Shown here: piece after piece, positions 57,690-64,000 of the stretch
Layout of the letters: each line of letters opens with the position of its first letter
Position numbering within the stretch: position 1 is the first letter of the stretch
NCBI GenBank assembly: GCA_011799875.1
Contig: CM022297.1
Span: forward strand, 539,880,795-539,944,794
Source: Thinopyrum elongatum
Lineage: Eukaryota > Streptophyta > Magnoliopsida > Poales > Poaceae
Reading direction: 5' to 3'
Length of the DNA: 64,000 nt
Program-made: the position numbers and the translations under genes
Notes under the pieces: generated by a model
Database searches by the model: none
Told to the model about the DNA's origin: nothing
The model's input: only the letters and a program-made list of their open reading frames with translations

Positions 57690-58877
57690 AGAGCTCCTAT
57701 GCGCCGCTCGTTGCGGCGAATTGTCGAGCGGACGCACAGGCGCGTCTCCAGCTGGGCCGGCCCATTAGCGCAACGCAGTGAACAAATCGCAAAAACTCCG
57801 CTCGAGGGAGGGATCGAACCAGGGACCTCCATCTTTGTACGCACGAGCCTAGCCACCGCGATAGACAAGCTTTCTTGGTTTGCCATGGCGCGCGAAGCTA
57901 AATGTAATGTAGATCTGAACATTTTCTCAAATTCCTAATGCGAAAATTATTTTGAAAAAGTGTTTTTTAAAAAGCGAACACTTTCCAAATTTTAGAAGAA
58001 AAACTAAAAAGCTTGAACAAAGTTTTGATAAAATGAACACTTTTTAAAATCCCGAACATTTTTTTAATTTAGAGAACAAAATTTTGAAATCGAGAACAAA
58101 ATTTGAACATGAACATTTTTTAAAGCATGAATATTTTTTTAATCTTGAGAACAAATTTTGAAATGGAGAACAAATTTGGAAGCGCGGAAATTTTTTTAAA
58201 GTATGAACATTTTTTTTGAATCTTGAGAACAAATTTTGAAATGTAGAACAAATTTGGAAGCGCGAACAATTTCTTAAAGCACGAACATTTTTTGAATATT
58301 GAAAGCAAATTTTGAAACGCAGAACAAATTTGAAGAATCCCGAACAAATTTGGAAGCGCGAACATTTTTTTGAAAACATGAACAAAAAAATTGAAGTCTG
58401 GTACATTATATTAATTTCGAAAGTTTTGAACTTTTTTGTGTAACAAGAACATTTTTTGAAAAACTGAACATTTTATGGAAAGGAAAACATAATTTGAATA
58501 TTTTGAAAAAAAGAGAAAAGAAAAAGAAAATGAAATAAGAAAACAAACAGAAAAAACGAAAAAAGAAGAAAAGAAAAAAGAAACAGAATGGAATTTGAAA
58601 AATCTGAAGAACAAAAAGGAAATAGAAAGAGAAGAAAAAGGAATTGAAAATTGAAATAAAGAAACAGAAAAACAAAGAAAGAAAAAAACCGGTTCAAGAA
58701 CCTTCTGGAAGGTTCCCAAAACCGGTCAGGAACCTTCTGGAAAGGACCCAAAACCGGATACTGAGCGCGTGTTATCTCGTAGTTGGGCCGGCCCATCTTG
58801 ATCGCTAGGTCGCTCGCCTCTGTGCGTTCGCTCGACATTCTGCCGCAATGAGCGTCCGTTAGGAACTAATTGCAGCG
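57690..58877. mobile_element. Mutator-like TIR element nested in the hAT-like element
   Basis: The left end GAGCTCCTATGCGCCGCTCG and right end (read inward) TAGTTCCTAACGGACGCTCA start long imperfect inverted repeats. They share TTGCGGC, TGTCGAGCG, ACGCACAG and GGGCCGGCCCA in the same order over about 80 bp. Between them lie a tRNA-like box, AT-rich GAACATTTTT repeats (57,950-58,480) and A-rich DNA. Long TIRs suggest a MULE; the TSD is not clear. Confidence 0.6.
57811..57870 (-). other. tRNA-like pol III box pair
   Basis: The minus strand has GGTTCGATCC (57,811-57,820), a good B box, preceded by GGTGGCTAGGCTCG (57,844-57,857), A-box-like, 23 bp upstream. It does not fold as a complete tRNA. 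Similar but weaker boxes lie near 11,773-11,815. Confidence 0.4.
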
Positions 58878-60209
58878 GGGACTGGCTTAATTATCCGGCC
58901 ATAAGTCCATTAGCAAAGATATGTATGGGCTAAACTTTTGTCAAGCCCAAAACGACAAGGGCCAAGGCTGCACGTTCTCAGCGTATGTACGCATCCATCA
59001 TTGGCTGGATATATCATGTACTACTCGGTAATCGATCGACGATCAACGCACACGCACGCACTCACACGGTTGAGGCGACTAGCTTCCTGGACTCTTTTCT
59101 CCGCGACAAGCTAGGGCTTCGCTGCCGCTGGCCGCCGGACGTCGCACCGTGTTCCGCCGTCGTCGCTTGGTGATTCATGAAGCTGCCGCCAGCCGCGCAT
59201 CAATCGAGCACAAGAGTATGACAAGCCCACACCTAATTCTCAACTCGATCTTGTCCCATGATCAGAGAAGGAGGTATTAATGTATTATTGTCTATAATTT
59301 CATACTATTGTTCTTGTCACTTGTCAGTTTGATTCAACAAATCAATTAATCAACTGTTAGTAGTTAGTATATTTTATCACTTGTCAGATCAATTTCAGAT
59401 TACATATTTGCTTTGTACGAATATTAGAAGAGGAAGACACCACCGTTGTCACTTGTCAGTTTGATTACAGGGTCATGTAGAGGAAGATACCACCCATAAG
59501 TAAATTTTTCAAGCCAATCGCTGCAAACTCTTACTATACGGTTGAAAATGCAAATGCAACCGTGGAGGTAGACGTCACAGAGCAACCCATGCCATATCAC
59601 TCCTAGATTTATATGAATTACAAATTAATAATTTTGTTAGATTGACTACAGAAGTACAAATTACATTCTAGTAGTAGTTAGGAACTTCCATATACAAATG
59701 CAAAATTACACAAGGAAAAAACCAAAAGATCATATGATACTTCAATTTAATTAAGTTTATACTTTTGTTTATGTTTCAATAATGAATACAAATAAGGGCC
59801 ACTCTACCATGTTAAATGCAAATTTAACTAAAAAGATGGAGCAACTATCGGACATAATAGCCGAAATCAGTTCAGGTGATATTCAAACTCCGATCGATAT
59901 ACGACAGTTGCAATACAAATTTCAAGATGTGGAATGCAAAGGACACCCTATAATATAGGTTTCAATTACCTTGCACCTTCAAGTGCCATTTTGCCATCAT
60001 AGTCTTCTTCGCGCCCCCCCCCCCCCCCCCCCCCCCCCATGCTGAAATCCTGGATCCGCCCCTGCTCATGATGCATCCTCCTCGATCATGCGTCCTCCAT
60101 TCATCTGGCTTGGGCCACCCTGTTGTGGTATCTGTGGGAGGAGCACCAAGAATGCAAGTGCAAGCATAGCAGATTTGGATCTGAAATGTGTTTCGTTGCT
60201 GAACTTCAT

Positions 60210-61236
60210 TGTTAGAGGAGCAATGTGATATGACAAGAGATGTTTTATCGCAGTCAAGACGAAGTGGCCTGAACAAGTTTTGAATTTTTCAGCATGGTAA
60301 CATATCGCGGTCAAACGAAATTGATGTTGGAACGAAAAAGAAAAAGAAAGAAAAGAAAAGAGGATCTAAAGCACAATTTCTTCGCAGCGCTCCGGTCCAG
60401 CGTTATTACCTCTGTCATGGTAGTGCTGGTGGAGTCAAAAAGGAAAAGAAAAAGTGATCTAAAGAGACATTTTCTTTTCGGTAGTGCTTCAGTCCAGTTT
60501 TATTACTCTGTCATGCACTCATGCTAGAGTTAGTGGAGTGAATAACTAGCTGTTCATCAAGAACAATTTACTAATTTGGTATGTATCTGCATTTTGTAAT
60601 TCTCACTATCTGTGTAACATGATTTACAGTAAAATTAGTCTGTTAACAAAGAGAAAAATATCTGATCATCTGCCCCTCCTATGTATCATTGACATGCAGA
60701 ACAATGGCCATGTTATTGTAGCGCCAGGCAAAAAAGGAAAACATGGTGAAAGAAAATAATGCTGCTGCCCAGGATGACCCTCAGTACTGATCAAGCAGGT
60801 AAAGCGCAATGGACAGAAAGGAGAATTCCTGAGATTCCCCGGTCAAGATGGCTCGGAAGAGACAGAGGAACACATTGAAGCTACCGGGGCCGGGGAAGCC
60901 TAAGGCTCGCATATTCTGATTTATTTATTTTGCGAAAACACATCTTCTGATCTTTGTCATGCTCTCCTGACGAACATGGTGGTTTTTACTGTAGTTGACG
61001 TGAGAATAACGGTGGCTGTGTGGTGTTGCCGTAGGGCTTTATTTTCTTCATGAAGAACATGATGATTTTTACTGTAGGTTGTAATAGATGAAAAGACACA
61101 AAATATTTACTGTAAAGTTAGTTCGTTAATGGAGAGAGAAAAAATTGTTAACATTTTTCTCTGCTATATTATCATTGACATGCAAAAAAAATCCCAGATG
61201 ACTGGGGCCAAAAAATAGGTAAAAAAAAAAAAGCAA
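60210..61236. promoter_or_regulatory. upstream modules of RLP copy 3
   Basis: GCGGTCAAACG module (60,265-60,360), then two TTTACTGTAAAGTTAG-type modules (60,605-60,800; 61,090 onward). The first holds a truncated tRNA-Val relic (GCTGCTGCCCAGGATG at about 60,769); the second leads into the intact tRNA gene. Confidence 0.5.
61221..61232 (-). terminator. pol III T-run terminator
   Basis: Twelve A on the plus strand, a T12 run four bases beyond the tRNA 3' end on the minus strand, as pol III termination requires. Confidence 0.8.
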
Positions 61237-61309
61237 TGCTGCTGCCCAGGATCGAACTGGAGACCTTCAGTGTGTAAGACTGACGTGATAACCACTACAC
61301 CACAGCAGC
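61237..61309 (-). tRNA. tRNA-Val (anticodon TAC)
   Basis: 73 nt fold fully as a cloverleaf. The acceptor GCTGCTG pairs perfectly with CAGCAGC, with discriminator A. The D arm is GTGTAGTGGTTATCAC, the anticodon stem TCAGT/ACTGA with loop CTTACAC, and the T arm TCCAG-TTCGATC-CTGGG with the TTCGA box. Loop positions 34-36 are TAC, reading GUA valine codons. No intron and no encoded CCA, as expected for a nuclear tRNA. The D arm and anticodon arm match eukaryotic tRNA-Val. A T12 terminator follows. Decayed relatives lie upstream of each RLP gene. Confidence 0.93.
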
Positions 61310-61521
61310 CTTTTGTTCTATTTGCAATTAACACCGTAGTTGTATGGAAACCATTAGTATCACGTTCCTAACCTCTCTGCTCCTTACCGTTGGTAGTTGG
61401 TACCCTCCTCTGGTTATCTCAGCAAGATAACCTTACGTACCAAAACAACTTGGGTTCTTTGAAGCTTCCAGAAGGTAATATATTTATATGCGCGTCCTCA
61501 TCAATAACGTGTATCATAGTA
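61310..61521. other. spacer
   Basis: 5' flank of the tRNA gene. No TATA-like element or gene was recognised with confidence. Confidence 0.3.
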
Positions 61522-61675
61522 CTCCCCCGTTTCTAAATATAAGTCTTTTTAGACACTTCAAATGGACTGCAACATCATGCAGATATATTTTAGAGTGTAG
61601 ATTCATCCATTTTGCTTCGTATGTAGTCACTTGTTGGAATCTCTAGAAAGACTTATATTTTTGGAACGGAGGGAG
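61522..61675. mobile_element. Stowaway MITE (154 bp)
   Basis: CTCCCCCGTTTCTAAATATAA pairs with its partner near AAGACTTATATTTTTGGAAC and GGAGGGAG, with TA on both sides (61,520-61,521; 61,676-61,677). Confidence 0.88.
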
Positions 61676-62022
61676 TATAACAAATTAAAAAAATACGTAC
61701 TACTATAACAAATACACATATTAAAAAAATACGTACTACTATAACAAATTCGTTTCAAAGGTTTGAAAAACGGCCATTAAAACAAGAGTTGGATCTGTTT
61801 GCCTACCAGCGAGGAGGAGAGCGCAGGCGATGTGGAGTCTGGAGGTGGCCATGTCTGTACTTTGCACACACTATATCTTGAGGTGGTTCTGAATTCTGAT
61901 CAGGAACGCAAGGTAAAATATATAGCCTTTTTCCGGAAGAGTACTGCCTTGTACAGTAGCGGGTGGCTACGCTGAAACGACAATTTTTTCGTAGCGTGGA
62001 GTCAACTAAAGCAGGCTTGAAC
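61676..62022. other. spacer, no gene seen
   Basis: Begins with a short direct repeat (AAAAAATACGTACTACTATA, twice). Otherwise unassigned. Confidence 0.35.
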
Positions 62023-62188
62023 CAGTGGCGGCTGCAGGAATTTGCAACCGGATATTCATGTGTATTTATTTTGCCAAAATCATTGTTGTTTTTCGAAAAT
62101 TGTCACTGTTTTGCCAAAATCAACACTGTTTTGTAAAAATCATGGGTATTCACATGAAGACCCAAAAATACCCCTAGCGCCGCCCCAG
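62023..62188. mobile_element. hAT-type MITE (166 bp)
   Basis: Ends CAGTGGCGGC and GCCGCCCCAG, with an exact 8-bp TSD GCTTGAAC (62,015-62,022; 62,189-62,196). Interior holds repeated TTGCCAAAATCA. Small, noncoding. Confidence 0.8.
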
Positions 62189-62818
62189 GCTTGAACCTTG
62201 ACCAGATAACCTTCGCAATGTAGTAGCTCTGTAGCTCTCACCATAAATCTACCATGACTGCATTTAACTCTCAATGGAAATACAACAGCAGCTTGATTTG
62301 ACCGGCGACAGACTTTTGGACGGTCGCAGATCCTCTGTCTTCGTTTTCCACTGTCTGTATAATTGGACTGGACTGGGAGCATCTCTAACTGATCTCCAAT
62401 AATTTAGAGGGGATACGATCGAGTATCATTCAGAGGAGCATGCTCCTCTAAAAAAGTGGCGTTTCTAACCGATCTTCAATACTTAACTCTTTAAAAAAAA
62501 AAAGTCAACACAATTCGGTGCAAATTTGATTCAAACTTCTACATCAAATTAGACTCGAAATATTTTACATAACTTAGAAAACAATTAAGATTGTGTAAAA
62601 ACTAAATAAAACTACTCGCCATTGTTCTCGTCTCCAATGTCTCCCAGTCCGATTCGGAAAGCAGCGCGTCTTCTCTGTCACCACCGATATGGCCCTCGTC
62701 GCCGGCACCGCCCTAGCCCGCTCCGTTGCCATCGTCGTCGCTTGTCGGAGTCACTAGAGGAAAGGTTGATGACCTACGTCGCCCCGGCCTTGTACTGCTC
62801 GTACTCACCATGGGCATA
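62189..62818. other. spacer, no gene seen
   Basis: AT-rich to 62,610, then GC-rich with a short plus-strand frame (62,622-62,879) that has no recognised domain and runs into the LTR. Confidence 0.3.
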
Positions 62819-62962
62819 TGTTGAGTATATGTGTTGTGCATATTGTGTATTGGGCCCACCTCCTAATTTCCTTGTGTAGTTGAGGTCGTGGTCCACCGTT
62901 GTACATCATATATACGTGCGATTACACCTGAGTAATACATCGTGCAATTCCATCATCATACA
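62819..62962 (+). mobile_element. short 5' LTR of a Copia element
   Basis: 144 bp from TGTTGAGTATATG to CATCATACA (TG...CA), immediately followed by TGGTATCAG. Small LTRs of this sort occur in several plant Copia lineages. The matching 3' LTR lies beyond the window. Confidence 0.8.
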
Positions 62963-62971
62963 TGGTATCAG
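62963..62971 (+). promoter_or_regulatory. primer-binding site (initiator tRNA-Met)
   Basis: TGGTATCAG is the usual plant Copia primer-binding site, complementary to the 3' end of initiator tRNA-Met. It directly follows the LTR. Confidence 0.85.
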
Positions 62972-63301
62972 TTTTTTAGGTTACAACCCTCGCTTCCGCT
63001 CCGCCGCCGCCGCCCCAGCCGCCGCCGCGCCGCGCCCTCTCGTCGCGACCGCCGCCGCTGCTTCCTCCTCCCCGCCGCCGCGCTATCCTCTACCGCTGCT
63101 CCTCGCCGCCGCCGCCTTCTGCCGTCGCCGCGAACCCCTGCAGCCGCCTAACCCTAGCGCCGCCTCAACCCAACCCCAAGCCGCCGCCACACCTCTCCCT
63201 GCCGCCGCCGCTTTCATCTACCCTCGCCGCCGCCGCTTCCCTTAGCCGCCGCCGCGACCAAACCCTAACCCTAGCCGCACCACTACGTCCACACGACATC
63301 C

Positions 63302-64000
63302 ACCTCTACGTCGTCGCCTTTGCCGTCCTCCGTTCGAGCCGCTCTTCATGACCCGCTCTGGATGGCTGCGATGCAAGAGGAGTTTGATGCCTTGCTGCAC
63401 AACCGAACGTGGCAGCTTGTTCCCCGTCCCCGGCACACTAATGTGATTACCGGGAAGTGGGTCTTCAAACACAAGCTCCGTCCCGATGGTACCCTTGACC
63501 GCTATAAAGTGCGCTTGGTTGTTTGTGGTTTCCGACAACGTGCTGGCATCGACTTCACCAACACCTTCGCTCCGGTTGTTAAGCCCGGGACGATCTGCAC
63601 GGTTCTCCACCTTGCGGTCTCCCGTGCCTGGCCAGTGCACCAGATGGACGTCTCCAACGCCTTCCTTCATGGTCACCTCGAGGAGCAGGTCTTCTGCCAG
63701 CAGCCCACGAGGTTTGTTGATCCGGCACATCCCGACCACGTGTGTCTGCTCTCGCGGTCCTTGTACAGACTCAAGCAGGCTCCTCGCGCTTGGTACCAGC
63801 GCATCGCGGCGTTTCTGCACCAGCTCGGGTTTCGCTCTACCCGCTCGGATGCATCGTTATTCGTCTATCACCAGGGCTCCGACACTGCATACTTGCTCCT
63901 TTATGTCGACGACATCATCCTGACGGCATGTACGGCTGGTCTTCTCAGTCAGCTCACTGACCGTCTTCGCGCTGAGTTTGCCATCAAGGACTTGGGTCCT
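63302..64000 (+). CDS. Copia reverse transcriptase, runs off the window
   Basis: An open frame from 63,302 to the edge reads SVRAALHDPLWMAAMQEEFD, NRTWQLVPRP, GKWVFKHKLRPDGTLDRYK, FAPVVKP, VHQMDVSNAFLHGHLEEQVF, LSRSLYRLKQAPRAWYQR and the catalytic LLLYVDDIILTA, ending FAIKDLGP. This is the RVT_2 domain of Copia polyproteins, which copies element RNA in virus-like particles. Only about 330 bp separate it from the primer-binding site, so gag, protease and integrase are missing. The intervening GC-rich DNA (62,990-63,300) shows no gag motif. The start of translation is unclear. Confidence 0.88.

Larger units (their letters stand above)
57648..60064. mobile_element. hAT-like element in RLP copy 3 (2.4 kb), itself invaded
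   Basis: Ends CAGAGGCGGA and TCCGCCCCTG (one mismatch) with an 8-bp TSD CTCATGAT (57,640-57,647; 60,065-60,072). An 8-bp TSD and CAG..CTG ends fit the hAT superfamily. It separates the signal peptide from REREALLSIK of the LRRNT cap. No transposase. It contains a nested TIR element (57,690-58,877) and a 25-C run near its right end (60,014-60,038). Confidence 0.82.
52047..60209 (-). pseudogene. LRR receptor-like protein, copy 3, disrupted
   Basis: The gene can be followed from an ATG at 60,209 (MKFSNETHF, MLALAF) to the stop at 52,047 in pieces: 60,073-60,209, 56,866-57,647, 55,618-55,865 and 52,047-53,892. The domain plan is that of copies 1 and 2, including REREALLSIKAG, island [22 protein letters not shown], a membrane helix and a short tail. 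Lesions: a 1-base deletion in the signal peptide (about 60,137); an hAT-like insertion (57,648-60,064); a Harbinger-like insertion (55,869-56,862); a LINE (53,893-55,617); and an extra G in a G5 run (52,605-52,609; copy 2 has four). Apart from these, the exon pieces stay open, so decay is fairly recent. No functional receptor is expected. Confidence 0.9.

Overview
The window is nuclear DNA of a large-genome grass, most likely a Triticeae species (wheat, Aegilops or barley type). The signs are stacked nested transposable elements, Stowaway MITEs ending CTCCCTCCGT, CACTA elements carrying TTTAGTCCCGGTT subterminal repeats, very long LTRs, monocot LINEs, and GC-rich genes with few introns. Nothing prokaryotic, viral or CRISPR-like was seen. 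All comparisons below were made by eye between copies inside the window; no database was searched.

Layout. 1-4.5 kb: AT-rich repeats, one MITE, a stray piece of a leucine-rich-repeat (LRR) receptor gene and a decayed LINE fragment. 4.57-8.52 kb: a 3.9 kb solo LTR with a perfect 5-bp target-site duplication (TSD). 9-20 kb: AT-rich repeat DNA, two related elements built from GAGAGGCACGG repeats, a PIF/Harbinger-like element (13.8-15.5) and a CACTA element (15.9-18.7). 20.8-34.1 kb: a LINE split by a second LTR of the same long-LTR family, which itself carries a third LTR copy (23.2-27.5) and a second CACTA element (29.5-31.6). 34.9-35.9 kb: a mosaic of host gene fragments (LRK10/WAK-type extracellular domain, PP2C phosphatase).

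37-61 kb is the genic core: three tandem, same-strand copies of a receptor-like protein (RLP) gene of the Cf/EIX type. Copy 1 (37,729-40,716) is intact. Copy 2 (47,246-50,284) is spoiled by one nonsense codon. Copy 3 (52,047-60,209) has two single-base frameshifts and three transposon insertions with clean TSDs (LINE, Harbinger-like, hAT-like). The genes sit in duplicated blocks. Each block has a GC-rich 3' flank and upstream modules carrying W-box cores and relics of a tRNA-Val gene, whose only intact copy is at 61,237-61,309. The window ends in a Copia retrotransposon whose 5' LTR and primer-binding site lie only about 0.3 kb before the reverse transcriptase, so gag-protease-integrase are missing.

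The one host protein gene likely to be functional is RLP copy 1, a predicted cell-surface immune receptor without a kinase. The most unexpected signal is inside the long LTRs: all three copies keep two exon-like segments that join in the same phase through a GC-AG intron, and base differences between copies 1 and 2 in the first segment fall mainly at third codon positions. This suggests an undescribed small acidic protein encoded by the LTR.
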